From contig NZ_CP044543.1 in assembly GCF_008932115.1 (NCBI RefSeq), positions 1,178,001-1,242,000 on the forward strand: DNA of 64,000 nt. The letters are read 5' to 3'. This stretch comes from Bradyrhizobium betae. Its GTDB lineage: Bacteria > Pseudomonadota > Alphaproteobacteria > Rhizobiales > Xanthobacteraceae. A program made the translations under genes and the position numbers. The notes beneath the pieces are model-generated. The model was not told the origin of the DNA and ran no database searches. It was given only the letters and a program-made list of their open reading frames with translations. Positions 57,026 through 64,000 of the stretch are shown here, piece after piece. Every line of letters begins with the position of its first letter. The first letter of the stretch is position 1.

Positions 57026-58762
57026 ATGACCATGACTCGCGGACTCCAGATCTCGGTCGGCCAGCACTCCGACAAGGGCCGCAAGCCCGTCAACCAGGAT
57101 TTTCACGGCGTCCTGATTCCGGAGGAGCCGCAGCTCAGCCTGAAGGGCATCGCAGCGGTTCTGGCCGACGGCATCTCGAGCAGCACGGTGAGCCAGATCG
57201 CCAGCGAGTCCGCGGTCAAGAGCTTCCTGATGGACTATTACTGCACGTCGGAATCCTGGACGGTGAAGACCTCCGCCCGCCGCGTGCTGGACGCAACCAA
57301 TTCCTGGCTCCATGCGCAGACGCGCAAGAGCCAATATGCCTATGATCGCGACAAGGGTTATGTCTGCACGCTCAGCGCCATGGTCATCAAGGCGACCACC
57401 GCGCACATCTTTCATGTCGGCGACTGCCGCATCTACCGCGTCGCCGGCAAGGCGCTCGAGCAGCTGACCGAGGATCACCGCATCATCGTGTCGTCGGAGC
57501 AGACTTATCTCGGCCGCGCGCTCGGCATCAATCCGCAACTCGAGATCGACTACCAGATCGTCGAGATCGAGGCCGGCGACACCTTCCTGCTCGCCACCGA
57601 CGGCGCCTACGAATTCGTCGATCATCGCTTCATCATCAGCGCCATCAACGAGCATGCGGCCGAGCTCGACGGCGCGGCCAAGGCGATCGTCGAGGAGGCC
57701 TACCGGCGCGGCAGCGACGACAACATCACGGTGCAGATCCTCCGCATCGATGCGGTGCCGCAGCGCGAGCCCTCAGGCATCTTCAACCAGACCGCCGAAC
57801 TGCCGCTGCCTGCTTTGCCGGAGCCGCGCGCGCTCTTCGACGGCTACAGGATCATCAGGGAGATCCACGCCAGCAGCCGCAGCCACATCTATCTCGCCGT
57901 CGATACGGAGACCGACGCGCCGGTCGCGCTCAAGCTGCCGTCGATCGATCTGCGCGACAACGCCGCCTATCTCAAGCGCTTCCTGATGGAGGAATGGATC
58001 GCGCGCCGGATCGACAGTCCGCATGTGCTCAAACCGCTGTCACAGTCGCGGCGGCGCGGCTACCTCTACGTCGCGACCGAATTCATCGAAGGACAGACGC
58101 TGCGGCAGTGGATGACGGACAATCCCCGGCCCGACCTCGAAACCGTCCGTGGACTGGTCGAGCAGATCGCCGCGGGCCTGCGCGCCTTCCACCGCATGGA
58201 GATGCTGCATCAGGATCTGCGGCCAGACAACATCATGATCGACAAGACCGGCACCGCGAAAATCATCGACTTCGGATCGGTCCGGGTTGCCGGCGTCACC
58301 GAGGCCGCGCCGCAGGACGAGTCCGGCGACATACTGGGGACTGTCCAATACACGGCGCCGGAGTATTTTCTTGGACAAGGCGGCTCGCCGCGCTCCGACA
58401 TGTTTTCGCTGGCGGTGATTTGCTACCAGATGCTCACGGGCAAGCTTCCCTATGGCGCCCAGATCGCGAAGATCCGGCGCAAGGCAGATGCGCGGAGGCT
58501 GCAGTACCGCCCGGCCGACGACGACCGCAACGTGCCCGCCTGGGTCGATGGCGCGCTCCGGCGCGCGCTGCATCCCGATCCCTACAAGCGGCACGAGGAC
58601 CTGTCCGAATTCGTCTTCGAGCTTCGCTCGCCCAATCCGGCCTATCTCGACACGCGGATCACGCCGCTGCTGGAGCGCAGCCCGCTGATGTTCTGGAAGC
58701 TGACCTCGGCCGCGCTCGCCTGCGCGGTCATCGTGCTGCTGGCGCTGCTGCACGCGCGGTAG
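57026..58762 (+). CDS. Bifunctional PP2C-type phosphatase-Ser/Thr protein kinase, membrane anchored
   Basis: A 578-residue two-domain protein. Residues ~10-240 form a PP2C phosphatase: SDKGRKPVNQD, VLADGISSS, FHVGDCRIYR, LLATDGAYEF and SDDNITV keep the metal-binding Asp residues, but the DGMGG of motif 2 is DGISS. Residues ~265-540 are a eukaryotic-like kinase: Lys303 in VALKLPS, catalytic loop HQDLRPDN (Asp397), DFG (Asp415) and the APE-like APEYF; the glycine loop (EIHASSRSHIYLA) is degenerate. A C-terminal helix (about 556-574) anchors it with both domains in the cytoplasm. ATG 57026 or 57032 is the start. Related fusions lie beside nitrate genes in Pseudomonas; the target is unknown. Confidence 0.93.
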   Translation: MTMTRGLQISVGQHSDKGRKPVNQDFHGVLIPEEPQLSLKGIAAVLADGISSSTVSQIASESAVKSFLMDYYCTSESWTVKTSARRVLDATNSWLHAQTRKSQYAYDRDKGYVCTLSAMVIKATTAHIFHVGDCRIYRVAGKALEQLTEDHRIIVSSEQTYLGRALGINPQLEIDYQIVEIEAGDTFLLATDGAYEFVDHRFIISAINEHAAELDGAAKAIVEEAYRRGSDDNITVQILRIDAVPQREPSGIFNQTAELPLPALPEPRALFDGYRIIREIHASSRSHIYLAVDTETDAPVALKLPSIDLRDNAAYLKRFLMEEWIARRIDSPHVLKPLSQSRRRGYLYVATEFIEGQTLRQWMTDNPRPDLETVRGLVEQIAAGLRAFHRMEMLHQDLRPDNIMIDKTGTAKIIDFGSVRVAGVTEAAPQDESGDILGTVQYTAPEYFLGQGGSPRSDMFSLAVICYQMLTGKLPYGAQIAKIRRKADARRLQYRPADDDRNVPAWVDGALRRALHPDPYKRHEDLSEFVFELRSPNPAYLDTRITPLLERSPLMFWKLTSAALACAVIVLLALLHAR

Positions 58763-58788
58763 CGCGTGTCTCCGTTAGCGCGCCGAGA

Positions 58789-59457
58789 TCACCACGCGAT
58801 CAGCGGAGACCGATGCAGCCAGGCATCGTCACGCACTTGATCCAGAGCGAACCGCGCAACGGCGTCGCGCGAGATGGTGCCGCCATGAAAGCCGGAGAGC
58901 TCCGTCAGTGCCCGGATCGTGCCGCGGCCCGGCTTGTTGCTCAGGACGGAGGGGCGGACCAAAATCCAGTCGAGCCCGCTGTTCCTGACGATCGCCTCCT
59001 GCCGGTCCTTGTCGGCGTACACCTTGCGCAGCAGAAGCGGGAAGATCAGCTTGTCGAACAGGAAGCCGCCGTGCCCGGCGCTGTCGCCGGCGCCCATTCC
59101 TGTGATGCAAACCAGGCGGGAGACCTGCTCGGCCTTCATCGCGCTCACGAGCGCGCGCGTGGCGGTCGACAGCAGCGTCACCTCGCGGAACGGGCTTGCC
59201 GCTGTGCCGAGCGCACTGACGACGGCATCCCGGCCCCTCAGCGCCTCGCGCAGCGCGGCCGCGTCGCGCGCATCTCCGATGATGAGCTTCGCTCCCTCGA
59301 GATCACGCGCCTTGTCGGCGGAGCGCACCAGCGCTGTAACGTCGTAGCCGCGCGCCACCGCCTGGCTGACGATGAGGCGGCCGGTGGCGCCGGTCGCGCC
59401 GAGGACCAATATCTTCGGCTGGGTGGTCTTGACGTCGTGGCTTTGAGAATTCTGCAT
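58789..59457 (-). CDS. NAD(P)-binding atypical SDR
   Basis: A 222-residue Rossmann protein of the atypical short-chain dehydrogenase group (NAD(P)H-binding, BLVRB-like). The cofactor motif is ILVLGATGATGRLIVSQAVARGYDV. Further family segments are VVSALGTA and CITGMGAGDSAGHGG. There is no YxxxK catalytic pair, and members are reductases or cofactor sensors. ATG 59457 is chosen. It lies downstream of another NAD(P)-binding gene on the same strand (90-bp gap), suggesting cotranscription under the LysR regulator beyond. Confidence 0.87.
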   Translation of the reverse strand: MQNSQSHDVKTTQPKILVLGATGATGRLIVSQAVARGYDVTALVRSADKARDLEGAKLIIGDARDAAALREALRGRDAVVSALGTAASPFREVTLLSTATRALVSAMKAEQVSRLVCITGMGAGDSAGHGGFLFDKLIFPLLLRKVYADKDRQEAIVRNSGLDWILVRPSVLSNKPGRGTIRALTELSGFHGGTISRDAVARFALDQVRDDAWLHRSPLIAW

Positions 59458-59547
59458 GGAAGCACCAGGGAAAGCGGGGCGCCTCGCAAGAGGCCGTCCC
59501 ATGATTGATGTGGGTTGACGGAGTTGTTTTGAGAATGGCCGCGGCCC

Positions 59548-60417
59548 TCAGGCTGCCGCCGTGATCTCGGCGACGAAGTCGCGATAGGAGCGCAGGGGGC
59601 GGCCCAGAAGATCGGTCAGACGCTTGACGTCACCGGCCTCCGGAATCATGCCCTCGGTGAGGAAGCGCTCGCTCATCACGCGCATGTCGAAGGCCATCCA
59701 GCCCGGCATGAACTGCCTGAGGTTTTTCTCGAAACCTGCGGTGTCGTCACCGCCATAGGCAATCGTACGGCCCAGCACCTCCGACCAGATCGCGGCGGCC
59801 TTGGTGCCGGTCAACGTATCGGGACCGACGAGATTGATCCGGTCGAGCTGAAGCGGCGCGGCGGAGGTCTCGCGGCGGATCAGCTCGATGGCCGCGATCT
59901 CGCCGATGTCGCGTGCATCGATCATCGCCAGCCCCTTGCTGCCGATCGGCATGGGGTAGACACCGTATCCGGTCACCACATCCTTGATCGTGATCTCGTT
60001 GTTCATGAAATATGCCGGGCGCAGGATGGTGGCCTTGAAGCCCATCTGCTCGATCATCCGCTCGACGCCGAACTTGCCCGCGAAGTGCGGCACATTCACG
60101 TAGAGATCGCTGTGGATGACCGACAGGTAGACGAACCGCTCGATGCCGGCCTCGCGGGCAAGGTTGAGCGCCGTCAGCGCCTGGGTGAATTCATCCGGCA
60201 CCACGGCGTTGAGCAGGAACAGCGTCGAGACGCCGGAAAGCGCGTTGCGCAACGAGTCGACATCGAGCAGGTCACCCTGGACGACGGCAACACCTGCCGG
60301 GAAGCTGGCCTTGGCGGGATCGCGGACGAGCGCGCGCACGTCGGCGCCACGCTTGACGAGCTGTTCGACGATTTGGCGGCCGACTGTGCCGGTTGCGCCG
60401 GTAACAAGGATGGTCAT
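59548..60417 (-). CDS. NmrA-like NAD(P)-binding protein (SDR)
   Basis: A 289-residue protein of the NmrA/quinone oxidoreductase-2-like atypical SDR group. The dinucleotide motif is ILVTGATGTVGRQIVEQLVKRGADVRALVRDP. It continues with VQGDLLDVDSL, FVYLSVIHS and ATILRPAYFMNN. Members reduce quinones or act as redox sensors. ATG 60417 (MTILVTG) is the start. It is divergent from a LysR gene, and a 26-bp palindrome in the gap suggests LysR control. Confidence 0.88.
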   Translation of the reverse strand: MTILVTGATGTVGRQIVEQLVKRGADVRALVRDPAKASFPAGVAVVQGDLLDVDSLRNALSGVSTLFLLNAVVPDEFTQALTALNLAREAGIERFVYLSVIHSDLYVNVPHFAGKFGVERMIEQMGFKATILRPAYFMNNEITIKDVVTGYGVYPMPIGSKGLAMIDARDIGEIAAIELIRRETSAAPLQLDRINLVGPDTLTGTKAAAIWSEVLGRTIAYGGDDTAGFEKNLRQFMPGWMAFDMRVMSERFLTEGMIPEAGDVKRLTDLLGRPLRSYRDFVAEITAAA

Positions 60418-60480
60418 GGGGATCACTCCGGGTTGGGTCCAAAGACACCTCGGAAATTAGTGATCCACATGCGAGCCGAT

Positions 60481-60506
60481 AGACGCTATGTTTGGACATA
60501 CCGTCT
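60481..60506. promoter_or_regulatory. Candidate LysR operator
   Basis: AGACG-C-TATGT-TTGG-ACATA-C-CGTCT: a 26-bp palindrome with one mismatched pair and a 4-bp centre, between the divergent NmrA-like and LysR genes. An ATG at 60488 lies inside it, which argues against that codon being the regulator's start. An outer pair GGATCAC / GTGATCC (60420-60426, 60460-60466) is also present. Confidence 0.6.
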
Positions 60507-60520
60507 CACTGGTGAAACAG

Positions 60521-61414
60521 ATGGATTTGCTTGCCCTCGCCGACTTCAACCTCGTCGCCCGCCACGAAGGGTTCGGAAAGGCCGCGCGCGCCGCGGGACG
60601 CCCGAAAGCGACCTTGTCCCGGCGAGTTGCCGAACTGGAGAGTGGTCTTAACCTGCGCCTTTTCGAGCGCGGCGGACGCGCGCTCAAACTCACCCAGGAA
60701 GGCCGGGCGCTGTACGAGCGGACAGGGGCGCTGCTCACCGAGCTCGACGAAACAGCCGCGGCGATTGCCTCGGGCGGCGACAAGCCGCGCGGCAGGTTGC
60801 GGATCAGCGCGCCTCTGCTGTTCTCGCAAACGGCGATGGGCAGGCTCGCAGCCGGCTTTGCGCTGAGACATCCGCAAGTCCGGCTCGAAGTCACCACGGA
60901 AGATCGGGCCGTCGACATGATCGAGGAAGGATTTGATCTCGTGATCCGGGTCAATCCGGATCCGGATGAAAGCCTGGTCGGACGCATCTTTCTGCGCGAT
61001 CGATTGATCGTCGTCGCAAGCCCTGAGCTGAAACGGCCGAAGGGCCATCTCACCGTTCCGGCTGTCGTGCGCGGAATGGCCGACGAGGCTGCGGCCTGGG
61101 ACGTCAGTCGACCAAGCGGCACATCGCGTATCGCCGTCGATCCCGTGCTTCGTCTGTCATCGCTGGTGATGGTTCGCGACGCCGTCCGGGCAGGCGTCGG
61201 CGCCGCACGTCTTCCCGTGTCGCTCGTCAGTCACGATCTTGCCGCCGGCACCCTGGTGCGTTGGGGCGATGTCGACGGGCCCGACATCGCCCTGTGGACG
61301 CTCTATCCGTCGCGGCGATTACTGAGCGCGCGCGTGTCCGCCTTCCTCGATTATCTGAAGGAAGCCTTTCCGAAGGGCACGCCTGACGAGCTGGCGGCTT
61401 ACATCGGAGGATGA
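60521..61414 (+). CDS. LysR family transcriptional regulator
   Basis: A 297-residue LysR regulator. The helix-turn-helix is LADFNLVARHEGFGKAARAAGRPKATLSRRVAELESGLNLRLFERGGRALKLTQEGRALYE. The C-terminal periplasmic-binding-like effector domain runs to the end (GRLRISAPLLFSQTAMGRLAAGFALRHPQVRLEV), as in the CrgA/PtrR-type subgroup. ATG 60521 (MDLLALADF) gives the normal family start with GGTGA upstream. It probably controls the divergent NAD(P)-binding genes and itself. Confidence 0.92.
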   Translation: MDLLALADFNLVARHEGFGKAARAAGRPKATLSRRVAELESGLNLRLFERGGRALKLTQEGRALYERTGALLTELDETAAAIASGGDKPRGRLRISAPLLFSQTAMGRLAAGFALRHPQVRLEVTTEDRAVDMIEEGFDLVIRVNPDPDESLVGRIFLRDRLIVVASPELKRPKGHLTVPAVVRGMADEAAAWDVSRPSGTSRIAVDPVLRLSSLVMVRDAVRAGVGAARLPVSLVSHDLAAGTLVRWGDVDGPDIALWTLYPSRRLLSARVSAFLDYLKEAFPKGTPDELAAYIGG

Positions 61415-61439
61415 ACGTACGCTCAGCGACAGAGGACGC

Positions 61440-62357
61440 TCACGCCGGCTCGGCCGCCTTCGTCCCCAGCGGTTTCGGCGCCATGCCGCCGCCCGGCTTG
61501 AGGTGGAATTCGTAGGTCATCAAATGCCACGGCCCGTTCGCCTTGGTGCCGTCGGGCATCGCCGGATCGTTGCGCGGCTCGACCTTGGCGATGAGGTCGT
61601 CCTTGACGCCAAACACCACGTCGGAATCGAGATATTTGTCGCCGTCCATGAAGACGTGAGTGATCAGCGGCTCATAGCCCTTGGCATTGACCAGGAAGTG
61701 CACATGCGCAGGGCGCATCGGATGCCGCTTGGTCTGCACGATCATCTCGCCGACCGGGCCATCGGTCGGGATCGGATAGCTGCACGGCAAAATCGTGCGG
61801 AAGAAAAAGCGGCCGTCGCTGTCGGTGATGAAGCGCGCCCGCGCCGAGGCGCCGACCTCGTCGTAGTTCGGCTTCTGGGAATCGTAGAAGCCGTCATCGT
61901 CGGCATGCCAGACGTCGACGGGGACGCCCGCGAGCGGCTTGCCCTTGAGGTCGGTGACGCGGCTCTGCACGAACATCCGATCGCCGGTCTGGTTGTTCGG
62001 CGAGATGTCGGTGCCGTGGGCCGTGACCTTGTGCTCGCCGACATAGAACGGGCCGAGCACCGTGGTCTGGGTGGCGCCTTCGCGATCGCGGTGGTTGACC
62101 GCGTCGACCAGCATGGAGACACCGAGCACGTCCGACAGCAGGATGAATTCCTGGCGGGTATCGGTGCATTTGTGGCCGGTGCGGGTCAGGAAATCGATGG
62201 CGTATTCCCATTCCTCGAAGGTAAGACCGGTCTTGCTCACGTAATCGTGCAGCGACTTCACCAATTCCTGCAGCAGGAATTTGGCCCGCGGATCCGGCGT
62301 GTTGTCGAAGCTCTGGACGACGGCTTCGGTGAGTTCGGTCTCGTTGAACTGGGTCAT
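61440..62357 (-). CDS. Intradiol ring-cleavage dioxygenase (catechol/hydroxyquinol 1,2-dioxygenase type)
   Basis: A 305-residue non-heme Fe(III) dioxygenase. The N-terminal helical dimerisation domain (PRAKFLLQELVKSLHDYV) precedes GATQTTVLGPFYVGEH. The iron ligands are two Tyr (DSQKPNYDEVG and PCSYPIPTDGPVG regions) and two His in RHPMRPAHVHF. This opens catechol-like rings between the hydroxyls to a cis,cis-muconate. The length and N-terminal domain fit catechol or hydroxyquinol dioxygenases rather than protocatechuate ones. No other ortho-pathway gene is adjacent. It is divergent from a serine hydrolase gene. Confidence 0.92.
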   Translation of the reverse strand: MTQFNETELTEAVVQSFDNTPDPRAKFLLQELVKSLHDYVSKTGLTFEEWEYAIDFLTRTGHKCTDTRQEFILLSDVLGVSMLVDAVNHRDREGATQTTVLGPFYVGEHKVTAHGTDISPNNQTGDRMFVQSRVTDLKGKPLAGVPVDVWHADDDGFYDSQKPNYDEVGASARARFITDSDGRFFFRTILPCSYPIPTDGPVGEMIVQTKRHPMRPAHVHFLVNAKGYEPLITHVFMDGDKYLDSDVVFGVKDDLIAKVEPRNDPAMPDGTKANGPWHLMTYEFHLKPGGGMAPKPLGTKAAEPA

Positions 62358-62521
62358 ATGCGTTTGCCCTCGCGTTTTTCTCGTTGGCCCGGATGGGCTC
62401 CCTGGAGGCGTTCCAGGCTGGAGCCTACACCAGTCGGCGGGGCCGCGTTAAGCGCAACCGGCTTGGAATGCGACCGCCATTTCGGTATCAATTTTCCGGC
62501 AAAACGCCCCGGAGGAAACTG

Positions 62522-63796
62522 ATGCTCGCCCCTACCCCCGCCTCGCCCGAATCCGTGGGCATGTCCAAGGCCGCGCTCGACCGCGTCGATGCGCATCTGA
62601 AGAGCCGGTACATCGATGCCGGCCGTTTTCCGGGCACGCATCTGCTGGTCTATCGTCGCGGCAAGATCGCCCACAGCTCGGTGCAGGGCTTTGCGGACAT
62701 CGAGCGCAAGGCGCCGGTCAAGGACGACACCATCTACCGCATCTATTCCATGACGAAGCCGCTCACCAGCGTTGCCTTCATGATGCTGGTCGAGCAAGGC
62801 CTCGTCGCGATCGACGAACCCGTCTCCAAATACATTCCGGAATGGAAGGATCTCGGCGTGTTCGTCGCCGGCACCGCGCCTGCCTTCCTGACCCGGCCGC
62901 CGACCCGGCCGATGCTGATCGTCGATCTGCTCCGCCACACCTCCGGGCTGACTTACGGTTTCCAGCAGCGCTCCAACGTCGATGCGGCCTATCGCGCCGA
63001 GAAGATCGGCGAGGTCGAGAAGTCAGGCACGCTGCAGACCATGATCGAGAGCCTTGCGAAAATCCCGCTGGAGTTCTCGCCGGGCGAGGCCTGGAATTAT
63101 TCGGTCTCGACCGACGTGCTCGGCTATCTCGTCGGCAAGATTTCGGGCATGCCGTTCGAACAGTTCCTCAAGGCACGGATCCTCGATCCGCTCGGAATGA
63201 CCGACACCGATTTCCACGTGCCGGCTTCCAAGGCACACCGCTTCGCGGCCTGCTATTCAGCTGACCCCGGCGGCGGATTGACCTTCCACGCCGGCCAGCG
63301 CCGCGAGGGCCTGACGCTGCAGGACGACCCGACCAGGAGTTCGTTCCTGTCGCCGCCCTCGCTCATCTCCGGAGGCGGCGGGCTGTGCTCGACGATGGCC
63401 GACTATCTCACCTTCTGCCGTGCGCTGCTCAATGGCGGCGAGCTTGGCGGCGTCAGGCTGCTCGGCCCGAAGACGCTGGCGTTGATGACGAGCAACCACA
63501 TTCCGGGCGGACGCGCGCTCCCCGAAGTGTCGCGCTCGATGTTCGCGGAAGCCGCCTATAACGGCATCGGCTTCGGTCTCGGCTTCGCCGTGACCATGCG
63601 CCCGGCGGAGACGCTGGTCGCCGGCAGCCCGGGCGAATACAATTGGGGCGGCGCGGCCACGACCTCGTTCTGGATCGATCCGGTCGAGGAACTCGTGACC
63701 ATCTTCATGACGCAGGTGCTGCCGTCGAGCGCCTATCCGATCCGGCGCGAGCTGCGCAGCATGGTGTATGCGGCGATCACCGAGAGCAATCTGTAG
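62522..63796 (+). CDS. Serine hydrolase (class C beta-lactamase/esterase family)
   Basis: A 424-residue hydrolase of the beta-lactamase fold. The nucleophile motif SxxK is SMTK in YRIYSMTKPLTSVAFM; the second motif YxS/N is YSV in EAWNYSVSTDVLGYL; the family HTSGLTYGF is present. The third motif region near the C-terminus reads NWGGAATTSFWIDP. No signal peptide is visible, so it is probably a cytoplasmic esterase (EstB-like) rather than a true beta-lactamase. ATG 62522 has GGAGGA at good spacing. A strong GC hairpin follows 19 bp after its stop. Confidence 0.92.
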   Translation: MLAPTPASPESVGMSKAALDRVDAHLKSRYIDAGRFPGTHLLVYRRGKIAHSSVQGFADIERKAPVKDDTIYRIYSMTKPLTSVAFMMLVEQGLVAIDEPVSKYIPEWKDLGVFVAGTAPAFLTRPPTRPMLIVDLLRHTSGLTYGFQQRSNVDAAYRAEKIGEVEKSGTLQTMIESLAKIPLEFSPGEAWNYSVSTDVLGYLVGKISGMPFEQFLKARILDPLGMTDTDFHVPASKAHRFAACYSADPGGGLTFHAGQRREGLTLQDDPTRSSFLSPPSLISGGGGLCSTMADYLTFCRALLNGGELGGVRLLGPKTLALMTSNHIPGGRALPEVSRSMFAEAAYNGIGFGLGFAVTMRPAETLVAGSPGEYNWGGAATTSFWIDPVEELVTIFMTQVLPSSAYPIRRELRSMVYAAITESNL

Positions 63797-63815
63797 GATC
63801 GCAAGCGCTCGTGTC

Positions 63816-63847
63816 ACGGGGCCCCGCGACGGATCGCGGGGCCCCGT
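63816..63847. terminator. Bidirectional terminator hairpin after the serine hydrolase gene
   Basis: ACGGGGCCCCGCG (63816-63828) and CGCGGGGCCCCGT (63835-63847) form a perfect 13-bp stem with a 6-nt loop, followed on the plus strand by TGTTGTT. It separates the hydrolase from the convergent small gene. Confidence 0.85.
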
Positions 63848-63858
63848 TGTTGTTCCGC

Positions 63859-63939
63859 TCAGTGAAAATGACCGATCAGATAGACGCCACCGCCGATCAC
63901 GAGCACGGCCGGCACCGCCCACAAAATCAGAATTGGCAT
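63859..63939 (-). CDS. Small single-pass membrane peptide, 26 residues
   Basis: MPILILWAVPAVLVIGGGVY continues LIGHFH and stop: 26 residues forming one hydrophobic helix with a His-rich end. A strong GAGGAGG sits 6-8 bases before ATG 63939, which is much better than chance. Similar tiny proteins are often missed in annotation. I do not recognise a function; candidates are a subunit or regulator of a membrane complex. The gene upstream on the same strand ends 12 bp before its start. Confidence 0.6.
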   Translation of the reverse strand: MPILILWAVPAVLVIGGGVYLIGHFH

Positions 63940-63951
63940 GTGTCATCCTCC

Positions 63952-64000
63952 TCAGTTTGACGTGCAGACCTTGACGGTCTTCATGCCGCTCTCGGCCTCG
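63952..64000 (-). CDS. 3' end of an unidentified gene (continues outside the window)
   Basis: The minus strand reads EAESGMKTVKVCTSN then TGA at 63954-63952. Only about 16 codons are visible, so identity cannot be given. Its position just before the strong ribosome binding site of the 26-residue peptide suggests the two are cotranscribed. Confidence 0.35.
   Translation of the reverse strand, partial: EAESGMKTVKVCTSN

Noticed and set aside
55958..57655. 565-codon minus-strand frame opposite the transporter and phosphatase genes
   Set aside because: Antisense to two genes with clear motifs; low-complexity Asp/Gly/His composition.
60488..60520. Upstream ATG as the LysR gene start
   Set aside because: It lies inside a palindromic operator candidate and adds residues atypical of LysR N-termini.
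62522..63796. Antibiotic-resistance beta-lactamase
   Set aside because: It has SMTK and YSV but no visible signal peptide and a sequence closer to EstB-type esterases; resistance cannot be claimed.
1..64000. tRNA, rRNA, transposase or phage genes
   Set aside because: Reading both strands I found no cloverleaf with a CCA-side T-loop, no rRNA stretch and no transposase or integrase domain; a dedicated tRNA scan would be needed for certainty.

Overview
The window reads as chromosomal DNA of a Bradyrhizobium-like alphaproteobacterium. Grounds: uniformly high-GC coding sequence, gene families typical of soil rhizobia, and one diagnostic block on the minus strand (46176-55451): nrtA, nrtB, nrtC, then narK, a single-domain haemoglobin (bjgb), an FAD oxidoreductase (flp) and assimilatory nitrate reductase nasC, the arrangement known from Bradyrhizobium japonicum. 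I saw no rRNA, tRNA, CRISPR array, prophage or transposase.

Layout. 1-3115: the 3' part of a gamma-glutamyltransferase gene and a peptide ABC transporter locus that has lost its middle (an ATPase gene runs directly into the tail of a permease gene). 3112-9065: a CnbZ-like gene, then a tetR-adaptor-RND efflux operon whose pump gene is frameshifted in a C tract. 9184-12943: a two-subunit ThDP decarboxylase, a divergent cytochrome P450 and a PPi-type phosphofructokinase. 13033-20497: a seven-gene operon joining an NMT1-type ABC importer to an enolase-superfamily enzyme, a Gfo/Idh/MocA dehydrogenase, a DUF993 aldolase-like protein and a xylose-isomerase-like TIM barrel; its substrate is unknown. 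20811-27468: TetR, VOC, two PfkB kinases, a ferredoxin-reductase-type flavoprotein, an enoyl-CoA hydratase and a histidine phosphatase. 27489-37626: a sugar-acid locus with a DctPQM TRAP importer, IlvD/Edd dehydratase, GntR regulator with two likely operators, uronate dehydrogenase, SMP-30 lactonase and aldehyde dehydrogenase. 37894-45946: an AceE/MdeB-like 2-oxoacid dehydrogenase with divergent Lrp, polyphosphate kinase 2, alcohol dehydrogenase, EamA exporter, aldo/keto reductase and a second SMP-30 protein. 46176-58762: nitrate assimilation, continuing on the plus strand into a formate/nitrite transporter and a PP2C phosphatase-Ser/Thr kinase fusion. 58789-64000: two NAD(P)-binding proteins, a LysR regulator, an intradiol dioxygenase, a serine hydrolase and a 26-residue membrane peptide.

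How the genes work together. In the nitrate region NrtABC and NarK import nitrate, NasC reduces it, Flp probably supplies electrons and Bjgb handles nitric oxide. All three transcription units of the region carry a near-consensus sigma-54 promoter whose centre lies exactly 118.5 bp from a TGTGCG-N-CGCACA palindrome; one copy of the palindrome serves the divergent nrtA and transporter promoters. This ties the phosphatase-kinase fusion, whose role is not established, to nitrogen control. In the sugar-acid region the enzymes fit import of a uronate or aldonate, oxidation to a lactone, hydrolysis, dehydration and oxidation of an aldehyde.

Intergenic spaces are rich in large palindromic repeats of several families. 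Both copies of one family, and an unrelated GC hairpin, lie directly downstream of substrate-binding-protein genes inside transport operons. The apparent lesions (chimeric ABC junction, C6 and G5 tract frameshifts) may be real mutations or assembly errors; sequence alone cannot decide.
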